Below the pieces are notes generated by a model. It was not told where the DNA came from, searched no databases, and worked only from the letters and a program-made list of their open reading frames with translations. This document shows, one piece after another, positions 11,348 to 21,979 of a stretch of DNA of 64,000 bases (positions are counted from its first letter, which is position 1; each line of letters begins with the position of its first letter). The position numbers and the translations under genes were made by a program. Source of the stretch: Trematomus loennbergii (lineage: Eukaryota > Chordata > Actinopteri > Perciformes > Nototheniidae). The DNA lies in the NCBI GenBank assembly GCA_012861695.1, contig JAAOOA010000269.1, positions 131,501 to 195,500 on the forward strand. Direction: 5' to 3'.

Positions 11348-12096
11348 CAACCTGGTCTCACCAGAATGCGTGACTCCACCACGACTCCTTAACACCGCAG
11401 TGCGTGGTGGAGTCACGAACTTTGCTACATTTACGTGTCTGCACCACGCAAACAACCCCAATGTAAAGTGAATGAGGCTCCTTTGTCGTGGTGCACACAC
11501 GCATTTCTACAACGTCCAGCAGTGAGCTTTTATTCTATAAAACGTTTTTAAAATCTACTTTATAGCTTGTAGTAACTCACGGAGGCTTCTTTTATTTTAT
11601 TTGTATTCATAATAATTTTTATTTTTCGTCAGAATGTATTATGGTGCATTATTTACCAATTTTTGTTCTCAAAAAACAGTGCATTGTGTGTTTATTAAAT
11701 TAGTTAGTTTTTAAGGAAGGCCAGAGCTTCAGCTGTGTCAAATAGATTGTTCCCTTTAGTTAACGTTATTTAAAAGATAATTATATTCCTATTTGATGTC
11801 CCCTTTATTGTATTACGGACCCAAAGAGCGTGAGCGTCCATTCCCATTGGATAACGGAGGATTTTACACCCGGAAGTAAGTATTCTCCTTACTGTCGATT
11901 GATTTTATTTACAGTGATATCTGCACTACTCATCAACTCAAAAACACCAGATTATCCTTGTTAATTACACAACATTGATTGGTTTAAATTGTGTACAATG
12001 CTTTTGTATTTTCCCCTTTCGATTCGGAGAAACAAATATTTTTTCGAGTGTGTGGATGGCAGAAGACACTACACTACCCAGAATCCTCAGCTATGG
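11348..12096 (+). repeat. Left long terminal inverted repeat
   Basis: Matches 22815-23561 in inverse orientation nearly base for base. It contains an internal hairpin at 11369-11417. Confidence 0.88.
11369..11417. repeat. Perfect 15-bp hairpin in the inverted repeat end
   Basis: CGTGACTCCACCACG at 11369-11383 is followed after 19 bases by its exact reverse complement at 11403-11417. Further CACCACG or CGTGGTG motifs follow at about 11440 and 11484. The same structure is mirrored near 23490-23540. Confidence 0.85.
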
Positions 12097-12109
12097 GACT
12101 ACACCATGT

Positions 12110-12520
12110 GCTTAGAACGTGTCCTACCCCCCCCCCCCCCCTTAGGTCACAGGCTCCTCCAACAGTGCAACACAATAAAACAGATACACAGACAAAATAG
12201 TGCAAGTAAATACAAAAAGAAAAATAGTAAAATAGTAAAAAGTGAAATAGTGCAATAAGAGTCTATATACAAGTGATTGGAATATGATATATTAGATAAA
12301 TAATTTCTAAGTAGCAGCCAGATGAATGTTATGGATGTTGTTTCTAAGTTCAGGTGTTTAATAGTCTTATGGCCTGTGGGATGAAGCTGTCCCTGAGTCT
12401 GGTGGTTTTAGTCCGGATGCTGCGGTACCGCCTGCCAGACGGCAGCAGACAGAACAGTTTGTGGCTGGGGTGATGGGGGTCTTTTATAATCCTGAGGGCT
12501 TTCTTTAAGGTTAACCTGGT
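12110..12520 (+). repeat. Interspersed teleost-type repeat, unclassified
   Basis: A C-run (12127-12140) is followed by CACAGGCTCCTCCAACAGTG, then a GC-rich block with GGTACCGCCTGCCAGACGG. A related CACAGGTTCCTCAACAGTG block recurs at about 12880-12900. I recognise it as repeat-like but cannot name the family. Confidence 0.45.
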
Positions 12521-13441
12521 ATTTTTACTCCACTACATTTATTTTAGTTACTTTACAGATTTGGATTAATGATGTGAAATATAAACAACCCTTAAATCAG
12601 ACTTTAGTTACACCTGAGTAAAATTCAGTGAAGGTGATTGTCAAGTGCCAACAATCAGGCGAGATATTTGGTAGTGGGTGCTTGAGAAGACTAAATATTT
12701 ATCTGCAGATCCCTATAAAGCATATTCATTACTCGTTATTCTCTACTAATAGTTAATTAAAAACTGTATATAATGGCTATTTTGCACATCCCTTTCAAGA
12801 TTTCAAGATTTTCTAAGGTTTATTGACATATCATATACACAACTACGGTGTAGTTATGCAATGAATGAAAAACTTGGGTCACAGGTTCCTCAACAGTGCA
12901 TTACAAGACATCTATCGATATCTGTGTACCTCCACCATTAAACATATTCTGCACATTTCTTATACTATCTACATACATCTTATAAGAGTATAATTAATAT
13001 GTATAATATCAGTTAAAATAAGTGCTTCAACATAGTTAACATTGCAGGAAAGTTGATTGTCAAGTTCCAAAACAAACCATGCAATATATTAGACGTTAAG
13101 TACTTTGTCAGGCTTAATATCTGTAGATACCCCCAAAGCTTTTTTCTTATTTAAAAGAAGACCTTAACCTAAAGTATTCTTTAATGTTTAAATAAAGCCT
13201 TATTAGTTTGTCTGTTTTGCACATCCTCCTATCAGGCACTAAACTGTTTTATTGTAGAGATCACTTACAGTATCTTCTTGATATTTTCTATTCTATATTA
13301 TTTATATCATTGACCTTCCACTTTCCCACTATATTAAGAGTATGTACTCTTAATATTTAAATGTTTTCATCAAATATAACACATTCAAAAGTGCTTTACA
13401 AAAATGAAAGACATTAAGAAAAAGGCATTTTAAAACAGTCA
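12521..13441. other. Intergenic, repeat-derived; no gene recognised
   Basis: AT-rich sequence. The segment 12790-12910 resembles a short retroposon-like repeat sharing a block with 12145-12165. Nothing else is supported. Confidence 0.35.
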
Positions 13442-14531
13442 TTAACCTGTTAAGCACCAAGCCTGTTTTTCATGTTTCAGGCTCGAAAATGACAGGCCCA
13501 AAACAAATGACTACAACTTAACTTCTAAAAGGGTTATATGAATAATTTATTTTATCAAAGCAAGGTTACATCTGTGAGTTGGATGTAGAAGTGTCAGAAT
13601 CAATATAAATGTTTTTTATTTTAAAGAAAATTCAGATTTTACATAGTAAAAAACTGTAAATTATAGTGTCTGTCCAAAATAATTTTTTACAGATAGTGAA
13701 AACTACCCTTGGATGATGGGTTAGTAGACTAAAAGCTTTAGGAATCCAAAGTACAACATATAAAAGTACCCTGTATCAAGATTGATGCAAAACAAGTGAC
13801 ATTTGACCTTTTTAGAGAGGTTTAGCCAAAACCACCTCTTTCTGACCGTTAGAGCCAATAGAATCGAAGGGGGAGGCTCACACACACACACATTGTGAAG
13901 AGAGAAGGTGGGGCTGCGCGCATGTAAATGTAAAGCAGAGTGGAGCTACATTCTAGCTCTGGCATTTGGAAACGAAAAAGCAGTTTTATTGCTTATGGAT
14001 TATCAGAAATAATTTCAAAGAGGGCACAGATACATTGGATGAACCTATGGATTAACTGCAGCATCGTTTTTTTATCGTTTTAATGCCATTGAAGACCAGT
14101 TTTGACCAAGGTAAGCCATGTTAGCGTTTCTAGCTACCTAGCTCCACATGTTATGATGTACGCTTTCGTTTATAGCGTCGCAAATGTTTATCACTGAGTG
14201 TTGAGGTTTTTTACACAGATTCTGTGTCTCCAGCACACCAAAAACGAGTGGTTGGCTGTGCATCTAGGATAAGTAATAAGGGAGTTATTGTGAGTTTAAG
14301 TGCCGTTTTAGGTTACATTTTTTCGCTCGTGGCTAATTCAGAGGCTGAGTGTTAGCAGTGTGGGGTTTTTTTGGAGAAAAAAAATTAAAAAGATCAGTTA
14401 GCTGAGTTTCTTCCCGTTACATGGATATAAAACATTCATAGTTTATTAAATATTAAGATCCCTTAGACGTTGTTTCCTGCAAATGACGCGTTTATCCGCC
14501 CGGTACCGGGGGATGGTGCGTAACAGGTTAA
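13442..14531 (-). mobile_element. piggyBac-like non-autonomous DNA element, copy 2
   Basis: Inverted copy of 8122-9294, bounded by TTAA, with ends TTAACCTGTTAAGCACC and GCGTAACAGGTTAA. It is about 80 bp shorter through internal indels. It lies inside the large 11348-23561 composite and so inserted there secondarily. Confidence 0.8.
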
Positions 14532-15039
14532 AAAGCAACACAATCTACCTGCATTGCAATTACTCTAAACGTGTAATAACGTGCTTTAACCAGTAGGAGG
14601 TGCGGGTTAAAAAGCTGTCAAGTTTACAGTGTTAACAAAATAAAATATACTGCTGTTTCTAGTTTAGTTTACGACGGATATATTCTGTTATTGTTTTGAT
14701 ATTTGTAACACAAAAGCGATGTAAAAAACCCACAGCAACACAGAAAAGATGGTCTTCACATGACCCAGCGGTCTAGTAGTTAATAAAAAACAATAATATC
14801 AAAACAAATTATTACTACTAACTTTATTGTGAAATTAAAACAGAACGGTAAAGAATAGTTTCCGGTCTATTCTGAGGCCCGATCTCTGTAGATAAATAAA
14901 GAACTACGACAGATGTGTAATGTTTAATGCAGCCAAAGCATTCATTACAATGCATTCATGTGATGACTTTCAAAGAGTAAAGCAAGCACTGCTGAATAAA
15001 GTATGATTTTATCTTTTACGAAACGTTTTTTTTCATAAT
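14532..15039. other. Intergenic, nothing recognised
   Basis: AT-rich DNA between the piggyBac-like copy and the inner inverted-repeat element. Confidence 0.35.
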
Positions 15040-15126
15040 AGAGTGGCGAAGTCACACCCATCTACTTCCGCCCCATGGGACCTTATTTTGGAAAAATAAT
15101 GTATTGAAGTCAATGGAGAGAGAAAA

Positions 15127-15131
15127 CTTAT
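15127..15131 (+). repeat. 5-bp target-site duplication CTTAT (left)
   Basis: Repeated at 21741-21745 on the far side of the LTR element. Removing everything between restores continuity with the matching inverted arm at 22660-22690. Confidence 0.8.
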
Positions 15132-15572
15132 TGTAGCGGCCAAATCCTATAGACCTAAAACAGCCGCTGAGGCACTAGTTAGCGGATCTTACGCAGGGCA
15201 ATGATCATCCAAGTCCAGACAAGAACCTCCATTTGTGCATTTTATTCCAATAACAAAGTACAATGAGCAGGTTTCCTATATCTCTTATCTTTAAGCCTTT
15301 CCTATGGCTTTCCTTTGTGTGGCTTGAAACACCCTGGTAAAAAACCGTTTGCCTACTAGTGCTCTGGCTCCCACCACCCACCTGTCTCCAATATATACAA
15401 TTACACCAGGTGCTCTAATCACCCAGTACCCAAACGTGCCTTCAAAATAAGAGCATAGAAACTACTTTAACTTATAACGCTAACTAAGAATACATTTACA
15501 ATAATCACTATAAACAGCAAGAAAATAAATGTTAAACTATTAAATAATATAAAGAGATATATAGCTCCAACA
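15132..15572 (-). repeat. 3' LTR of minus-strand LTR retrotransposon
   Basis: On the minus strand it starts TGTTGGAGC and ends GGCCGCTACA (TG...CA, 441 bp). It is preceded by a purine-rich tract AGGGGCCGGAA at about 15573-15585, as expected of a polypurine tract. Confidence 0.75.
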
Positions 15573-15874
15573 TTCCGGCCCCTAATTGTGGCCTGTGTAA
15601 ACACACAATTACATATATATAAAAATGGAGCTATACTCTATCCGTATCGCAACTATACAACATACAAATAATCATCTGCATTTTCTTCAGGCAACAGCCT
15701 CCTGGAAAAGAAATCGAAAGAGAGAGAAAAATAGTCTAGAGAAACAGAAAGAATAAATGTTCATGATGCTACGCTGCTGCATCCCGGAGCAGGCGATCTT
15801 CAAACAGGTCTCTCCATGACACTGGTCTTCATTTGGGGCTCACAGAGCTGACCAATCATTGTCTGTCCTTCCCT
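15573..15874. other. 3' internal region of the minus-strand LTR element, non-coding
   Basis: No frame is supported. It begins with the putative polypurine tract. Confidence 0.4.
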
Positions 15875-16168
15875 TCATCCAGGGTCCACTTGTATTTGCA
15901 ATAAAGAAAATATCTCCTGTTGGAAAAAAAATTCTGGGCCTTTTCCATTCGCTCTGTCATCCAAATCGTCCAAATCCTCTTCATATAGAGGCTCCTCTGT
16001 GTCTCCATCACTGTTCACACCATCTATCTGGAGGTCGGATTCCATTTCTTCATCCTGTGTTTCAGTCTGATGTTTATGACTTTGGTGAGGCTCTGATGTC
16101 TTGGAGCTAGTCTCCTCTTTGTGATCTATTTCCTGCTCCTCAATCTCTGTGTGCTTTTCACAATGCAC
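15875..16168 (-). pseudogene. Acidic coding remnant of the minus-strand LTR element
   Basis: A 97-residue frame very rich in Glu, Asp, His, Ser and Gln with an acidic block EEPLYEEDLDDLDD. No domain recognised. It follows in the same direction as the frame at 21469-21664, from which it is separated by the nested retrovirus and a stop near 16180. It may be part of the element's gag-like product or a captured sequence; function unknown. Confidence 0.35.
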
Positions 16169-16264
16169 TGTTGATGTTTATTCTTGTAAATCCTGATGGG
16201 TTTGATGTTTGATGGACATCTTTTCTTGTTGTTCCACTGCAAGCTGAGAGGTTACTACAACAGG

Positions 16265-16268
16265 GCAG
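16265..16268 (+). repeat. 4-bp target-site duplication GCAG (left)
   Basis: Repeated at 21465-21468. A 4-bp duplication is usual for gamma-type retroviral integrases. Confidence 0.8.
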
Positions 16269-17199
16269 TGAAGTAAAGAGATATGATTCTACACTGTATT
16301 GAAGTAAACATGTATTATTTTGAATTGTATTTTAGTAAACATATATTGTTTTGAATTGTATTGTAGTTAACATATATTGTTTTGAATTGTATTGTAGTTA
16401 ACATATATTGTTTGAACTGTTTTTATGTAATCACAAACGGGTTTTGATAATCACTTAGAAAAAGAATGTTGTTCTCACTTTCAAACTCACTGACTTAGAG
16501 ATTCTGTGTTTCACACACCCACATTGATCCTTATCGTTCCTAAGAGCCAGATGGGGTAATTAAGTCGTTAAAGAACATCGTAAAATAAGTGAGAAGAGTT
16601 TAAATATCGGAAGGAGGGAAGGTTAGGTGAAAATATCCCCTGGGAAAGGAATGTAGAGGTAAGATAAGGTAAAATAAACATTGACTTTTGACCTGGTGTG
16701 GTTGGGGATATCAGTCTGTTCGAAACTCTGATTGACCTCGGCCAGAAGCGAATCCAGCCAATCAGGGCACTTGGGGGAGGTGGTTAGTTTAAACGGCTCC
16801 TCCCCAGGGGCTCTACTGATTCGCTTGGGAGTAAAGTGGGAAGGAAGAGTTGAGCAATCTCCGCCCCAAAGATAGATAGAAATACTGATGTTTTCAAGTG
16901 TAAAATGCTTCTTGTTTGCTGAAGGCAGGTCTAGAAGACGGTAAACCGCATCCCAAACTTGAAGTCTGTACTTCTCGTTTCCTGAAGGCTGGTCTGTCTA
17001 CCTGTAAACCGCGTCACAAACCTGAAGCCCGGAGTACTCGAGTACTCTGTATAACTTGTATATGTGTTTTGATTTCCTACCAGTAAACTCAGATAATTTG
17101 TTATAATTTTGATTCCGGTGTTTTCAATTCCTTTCTTATTTTAATAGAGATTTCAGCCTCATCAACGAACGGCGCGTAGCAGAGGTGTTCTATCCAACA
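16269..17199 (+). repeat. 5' LTR of endogenous retrovirus
   Basis: A 931-bp direct repeat of 20532-21464, starting TGAAG and ending CAACA. The two LTRs differ by only a handful of substitutions and small indels, for example at 16470-16480 and 16790, which suggests a fairly recent insertion. Confidence 0.9.
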
Positions 17200-17202
17200 A
17201 TA

Positions 17203-17220
17203 TGGTGACCCGACGTTTGT
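17203..17220 (+). other. Candidate primer-binding site
   Basis: Begins TGGTGACCCGACG three bases after the LTR end. TGG pairs with the CCA end of a tRNA. I could not match it to a particular tRNA. Confidence 0.5.
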
Positions 17221-17536
17221 GAGCTGATCTCTAGAAAGGGACACCGACAGCCAGGGGACAGAATCCAGTCCAGGGGAGGACACAGAGATACTGGTGACAA
17301 CTAAGACCATGGCAATATACAAAAGGTGAGCAGACACCTGTTTTGAATATCAAAAATCTGTGATTGATTATACTAAAAATTTAGAGTTGTCAGCAGCGTT
17401 CTCAGTGTTCTTAGTCACGGTGGGAAATACAATACATACTACAGGTTGGGGATATTGGGGAAGTGTTTGAGAGAGGCGGGTATTCAGTCCCGGCCCTTCA
17501 CTCACTAAATACGAAGGCTGCAAGGCTAGAAAAAGA

Positions 17537-17765
17537 GGGTTAAATTCCCCGCAGATCATGATAAGATTGATTAATGCGGTTACCTTGCCGCGCTTTAATT
17601 AAAGATTACGAAGGTGTCAAAATAGGGTTAAATTCCCCGTAGGTCAATATAACATTGAGGAATACGGTTACCTTCCAGGGCTTTCAAAAAGACTGTAAGG
17701 CTGTAAAAGAAGGGTTACATTCCCCGCAGGTCATGATCAGATTGATTAATGCGGTTACCTTTCGT
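17537..17765 (+). repeat. Three 87-bp-period tandem repeats in the ERV leader
   Basis: The block starting GGGTTAAATTCCCCG (17537), GGGTTAAATTCCCCG (17624) and GGGTTACATTCCCCG (17711), each running to GCGGTTACCTT or a variant, recurs at an exact 87-bp period. At least two counterparts are present in the inverted fragment at 1042-1187. Confidence 0.8.
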
Positions 17766-18028
17766 GGTGCTTTAAATGTATAAAATGTCTGTAATTGTAT
17801 ATGGTGGGTGAAGAGGAGAGAGAGACGCGACCTCCAACTAATTATTTGGAACGACCGGCTCTCATCACAAACTGTTGTGGGATAATCAGGCTCATTAAAC
17901 GTGACGATAAAGAGATTTTGTTGACTGAGTTTTTAACTCCTGCCAGAAGTCGCAATCACCAGGGGGTTGTAGAAGATTACTTCTGGAAGTCACGCTATCT
18001 GTTGAAATAAACATCGCACTATAAAAAT

Positions 18029-18307
18029 TTGCCTGGCTGTAATATGATAAGGTATGAAAAGCTCTGTGTGATTTTTTTAAGTCAAATCTGTGTAATACTT
18101 GAGAGAAAATCCAGTAAAAGAACTGTGGGTAAAGAATTGCAGAAACAGGGACAGAGAGCAACAAGAGGTGGTATAATGTCTGAGACCCTACCTCCACCCT
18201 ACGGAGATAATGGCTCACAAATGCCACTTATGAGTATCCCATCTAATACTCCTAAAGGAAAACACATTGTTAGACCTGATATTCAGGGAAAGGAATGTTG
18301 GAAATAG
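18029..18307 (+). pseudogene. ERV gag N-terminal remnant with PPPY motif
   Basis: A 92-residue frame. The more likely gag start is the internal Met at 18177, giving MSETLPPPYGDNGSQMPLM. PPPY is the late-domain motif by which retroviral Gag recruits NEDD4-type ubiquitin ligases for budding. The frame ends at 18307, and a second frame (18295-18657) carries on without recognisable capsid motifs, so gag is broken. It is the first coding region after the leader, as expected for gag. Confidence 0.6.
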
Positions 18308-18657
18308 TAATGGTAGATATTGAAAATCTTAAACTGGATCAACCAACCATGTTAGTGAACCCTGCTAATATGGAGCTAAAACATGTAGAAAGAGAATTAG
18401 GTCCTAGCATGCAAGCACAGTGCGATAATATGATAAGGACTATTAAACTAACCCCTTTTTGGAAATGGGATTTTCCGTTACACAACAGAAGACTCAATTC
18501 AGGTCTGGAAGAACGCTTTACAAACAAGTCAGGAGAGTTAAATGTGGTGCTATGTTGCTCAAAAGGGAGCTTACACTTTTGGGAAGAGATCTCCCCTCTC
18601 TCTGCTCCGGAGGTGCTGCAGTTTCACAGCAGCACACAGGGTCAAAGACAGGCATGA
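18295..18657 (+). pseudogene. Possible continuation of ERV gag, unrecognised
   Basis: A 120-residue frame overlapping the previous one by 13 bases, with no capsid or nucleocapsid motif that I can name. Its position within the provirus suggests gag-derived sequence. A frame shift separates it from the PPPY frame. Confidence 0.35.
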
Positions 18658-19309
18658 CCTCTGGAGAGGGAGAAAATCTAAATCTGAACAGACCACAGAG
18701 CCCATTAAGGTTTTATGGCCTTAACACAGAGAGGAAGATCTGGAGATTGTAAGGAACTCTCCCAAACCCCCTCCCCAGAACAAGAGGAAGAGTTTTGCTC
18801 TCACCAATAAACTAATCATCTCTTAACCAAGTCAGATTTCAAAATAGCCATAGCTCCAGTTGTTAAGAAAAGAGGGTGATTCAAAAGAGTTATCAATAAA
18901 TTGCCCAGTATATTAAATAAATACAAACAGACACGTATCAATATAAGTCAGATAATATAGACGAGGTCAATCATGGAAGAAGGCTGACATTTAATGCCTG
19001 ATATATAAGTAATAGTGATAATAAATATATACCTGATATTAAATAACTGATGTGTAAGGCTCGATATTTCTGAAAATAGGAACACCGTTAACGGCGTTCT
19101 ATTTCAGTAAAAGGGGGGAAAGGATAGAATATACATCAGACAATATGTATGTGAGATTATTACGTTTTTAGGAGAAATTATCAATTTAAAAATACTAGTT
19201 ATGGTATTTTTTGTTTTGGTTTGTTTGTTGCTTTAAAGAGAAATTGATACATTTAAAATAATCTAGCTTTGGTTATTTTTTGTTTTGTTAGTTTGTTCCT
19301 TTTTTGTTT

Positions 19310-19450
19310 TATTTTAATTTTTGTTTTATTTTAATTTTTAATTTTTAATTTTTAATTTTTAATTTTAATTTTAATTTTTAATTTTAATTTTAATTTTTAA
19401 TTTTTAATTTTTTAATTTTTATTTTTTATTTTAATTTTTTAATTTTTGTT
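19310..19450 (+). repeat. AT-rich simple repeat (TTTTTAA)n inside the ERV
   Basis: Low-complexity T/A runs with TTTTTAATT units. The inverted relative occupies about 90-230. Confidence 0.85.
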
Positions 19451-19648
19451 TATTATTTTCTGCATAGTCTCTTGTCCACACTCCAGACTAGTTGGTGCCG
19501 CCAATAAACACTAAAGAAGTAGAAAAGATGATTTCAAAACCATATTTCCAGCAACTTAAGGGCTTGGTATGAGACTTCTCCACACAGGCTGCTGACGTCG
19601 AAAGGGGGACCTGAGAAACACAAGGCCAACACAGCAGATTACGTCTGG

Positions 19649-20038
19649 TTGGAGGGGACCTCCCATGCCGTCCGCCTAGATGGAAAGGGGACAACTGGTA
19701 CCACTGGAGCCAGTGTGCGGTCGGGAAAAACACCTGCGAGGACCCTAGACGACATCAGGACAGAGTTGGCCCTCGTCGCGAGGACCCTAGACGACATCAG
19801 GAGAGATCTGGCCCTCGTCAAGGCAGTCGACCCAGGAGGCCATCAGCGGGCCGGAGGAGGAGTATCAGGACATCTCTCCAACATCGACCCGGAGGCCGCC
19901 ATCAGCGGGCCGGGGGAGACAATCAGGCCACATCTCTCTAGCAAGCACCCCAGAAGCCGCCGTCAGCGGGCTGGGGGGACGAAGACATGGCAAACCAAGA
20001 CGGCACAGGGAACTCCATTTCCCGCTGAAACAGGTTGA
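19649..20038 (+). pseudogene. ERV frame with tandem repeats, possibly pol/env border
   Basis: A 129-residue frame. It opens with a stretch around WLEGTSHAVRLDGKG (upstream codons included) that could be the tail of a retroviral integrase, a weak resemblance. It then has two 42-bp repeats (19739-19780 and 19781-19822), each encoding RTLDDIR-x-x-LALV, and three ~58-bp GC-rich repeats starting at about 19835, 19891 and 19952. No catalytic motif. Base composition is much richer in GC than the flanks. Confidence 0.35.
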
Positions 20039-20179
20039 TATAGCCGGTGTGGAACTTTGTCTGAACAATCCATTTTTTTGAGGAACTTTCAACTTTATTT
20101 TTATATCCCATAATGTAAGGGATTTGTATTTTTTTATTCTACAGAACTATGTGTTACCAAAAGAGGGAAAAGTATGATA

Positions 20180-20286
20180 ATGTCTTTTCTATTTCTGTGG
20201 CTACTTTTATTGCCATTTTAGTGACATGTGGTTGTTGTTGTGTGCCTTGTATCTGCTCATTGTGTGTTAAGACTCATCAGTTCCAC
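20180..20286 (+). pseudogene. ERV env transmembrane tail remnant
   Basis: Reading in frame to the stop at about 20284-20286 gives a hydrophobic run followed by a cysteine cluster (CGCCCVPCICSLC) and a short tail. This arrangement is typical of the membrane anchor and cytoplasmic end of gamma/epsilon-type fish retroviral Env. Only the end of env is present; the surface subunit and fusion peptide are not seen. It lies about 245 bp before the 3' LTR, as expected. Confidence 0.6.
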
Positions 20287-20519
20287 CATTGAGGGAAGAG
20301 TAAAGATGACTCAGCTGACAAGGACTGTGCTTTTTAGACATATTTTATTCTCCCTCCACTGTCATAATAAGTTGTTGTTGTGGACTGTTCCTAGAGGTTT
20401 AAAGTGCTCTATATCCCAACTTCTGATGGGTTTATATAAATGTTGGGACAGACACAGTAAGAAGAAAATTGACAGTGGTAATGTTTCAAATGCTATATGT
20501 TGATCTCGTGAGGTGAGAT

Positions 20520-20531
20520 CAAAAGAGGGAT
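20520..20531 (+). other. ERV polypurine tract
   Basis: AAAAGAGGGA(T) directly precedes the TGAAG start of the 3' LTR. This is the plus-strand primer of retroviral reverse transcription. Confidence 0.75.
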
Positions 20532-21464
20532 TGAAGGAAAGAGATATGATTCTACACTGTATTGAAGTAAACATGTATTATTTTGAATTGTATTTTAGTA
20601 AACATATATTGTTTTGAATTGTATTGTAGTTAACATATATTGTTTTGAATTGTATTGTAGTTAACATATATTGTTTGAACTGTTTTTATGTAATCACAAA
20701 CGGGTTTTGATAATCACTTAGAAAAAGAATGTTTTCTCACTTTTAAATTCACTGACTTAGAGATTCTGTGTTTCACACACCCACATTGATCCTTATCGTT
20801 CCTAAGAGCCAGATGGGGTAATTAAGTCGTTAAAGAACATCGTAAAATAAGTGAAGAAGAGTTTAAATATCGGAAGGAGGGAAGGTTAGGTGAAAATATC
20901 CCCTGGGAAAGGAATGTAGAGGTAAGATAAGGTAAATATAAACATTGACTTTTGACCTGGTGTGGTTGGGGATATCAGTCTGTTCGAAACTCTGATTGAC
21001 CTCGGCCAGAAGCGAATCCAGCCAATCAGGGCACTTGGGGAGGTGGTTAGTTTAAACGGCTCCTCCCCAGGGGCTCTACTGATTCGCTTGGGAGTAAAGT
21101 GGGAAGGAAGAGTTGAGCAATCTCCGCCCCAAAGATAGATAGAAATACTGATGTTTTCAAGTGTAAAATGCTTCTTGTTTGCTGAAGGCAGGTCTAGAAG
21201 ACGGTAAACCGCATCCCAAACTTGAAGTCTGTACTTCTCGTTTCCTGAAGGCTGGTCTGTCTACCTGTAAACCGCGTCACAAACCTGAAGCCCGGAGTAC
21301 TCGAGTACTCTGTATAACTTGTATAATTGTTTTGATTTCCTACCAGTAAACTCAGATAATTTGTTATAATTTTGATTCCGGTGTTTTCAATTCCTTTCTT
21401 ATTTTAATAGAGATTTCAGCCTCATCCAACGAACGGCGCGTAGCAGAGGTGTTCTATCGCAACA
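20532..21464 (+). repeat. 3' LTR of endogenous retrovirus
   Basis: A 933-bp direct repeat of 16269-17199, followed by the target duplication GCAG. Confidence 0.9.
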
Positions 21465-21468
21465 GCAG

Positions 21469-21664
21469 CCAGAGCTGAATCCATTGTTCTGTCCATCGGC
21501 ACCAGTATGAACACTTGTCTCTGACTGTCCAGGTGAAACATGTGCTTTGTTGAAGGATGTGCTTGTATCCTCATCTTCAATGTGAAGAGCTGACCGTTGC
21601 TTCTGGTGACACACACTGCACTTCAAATGTCTCAATAGTCTTTGCTTATGTGACCAGCAGGGCA
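21469..21664 (-). pseudogene. Cysteine/histidine coding remnant of the minus-strand LTR element
   Basis: The frame reads CLPCWSHKQRLLRHLKCSVC and on through about 60 polar residues. The pattern C-x2-C ... H-x2-K-C-x2-C resembles a zinc-binding knuckle, but I cannot name the family. The retrovirus at 16269-21464 entered this frame. Across the two flanks, with one GCAG removed, the reading stays open for about 30 further codons before a stop near 16180. Confidence 0.4.
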
Positions 21665-21697
21665 AACAAAACTAGATCCATCCACCTTTATGGAATT

Positions 21698-21740
21698 TGT
21701 TAAACTATTAAATAATATAAAGAGATATATAGCTCCAACA
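21698..21740 (-). repeat. 43-bp remnant of the 5' LTR of the minus-strand LTR element
   Basis: Identical to the outer 43 bases of the LTR at 15530-15572 and followed by the target duplication CTTAT. Confidence 0.75.
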
Positions 21741-21979
21741 CTTATCTTTCGATCCCGTTTGAATTGTGCCATGAATTACACATATGATGTTTGTCAATCT
21801 TAAAAAATCATTTCCATGTCAAAAAAGTCACAGTTTGTCGTAAAACTGTTGAAATATAAGACTATGAAAAATACGCAACTAGAAAGACTACAAATCCCAG
21901 AGTCGCGTAAGTGATGTCACAATTGTTTTCCTCCACTAAGAGATAGCTAAGATCAGCTAAGATAAGAAACTTTAACAAG

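Larger units (their letters stand above)
16269..21464 (+). mobile_element. Internally deleted endogenous retrovirus with both LTRs
   Basis: A 5.2-kb provirus with two ~930-bp LTRs, a 4-bp target duplication GCAG, a candidate primer-binding site directly after the 5' LTR, a long leader, a gag-like remnant with a PPPY motif, an env transmembrane-tail remnant, and a polypurine tract abutting the 3' LTR. Protease, reverse transcriptase and most of integrase are absent, so it cannot be autonomous. The gamma/epsilon-like assignment rests on the 4-bp duplication, the PPPY motif and the cysteine-rich env tail, and is inference. Confidence 0.88.
15132..21740 (-). mobile_element. Decayed LTR retrotransposon, minus strand, carrying a nested ERV
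   Basis: Defined by an intact 3' LTR (15132-15572), a 43-bp remnant of the 5' LTR (21698-21740) and the target duplication CTTAT. Internal sequence outside the nested retrovirus is only about 0.9 kb and encodes two short frames of unknown type. Superfamily is not certain: a 5-bp duplication and TG/CA LTRs fit Ty3/Gypsy or Copia. Confidence 0.7.

Noticed and set aside
17203..17220. Naming the tRNA primer from the binding site
   Set aside because: The sequence after TGG does not clearly match a T-arm and acceptor that I know.
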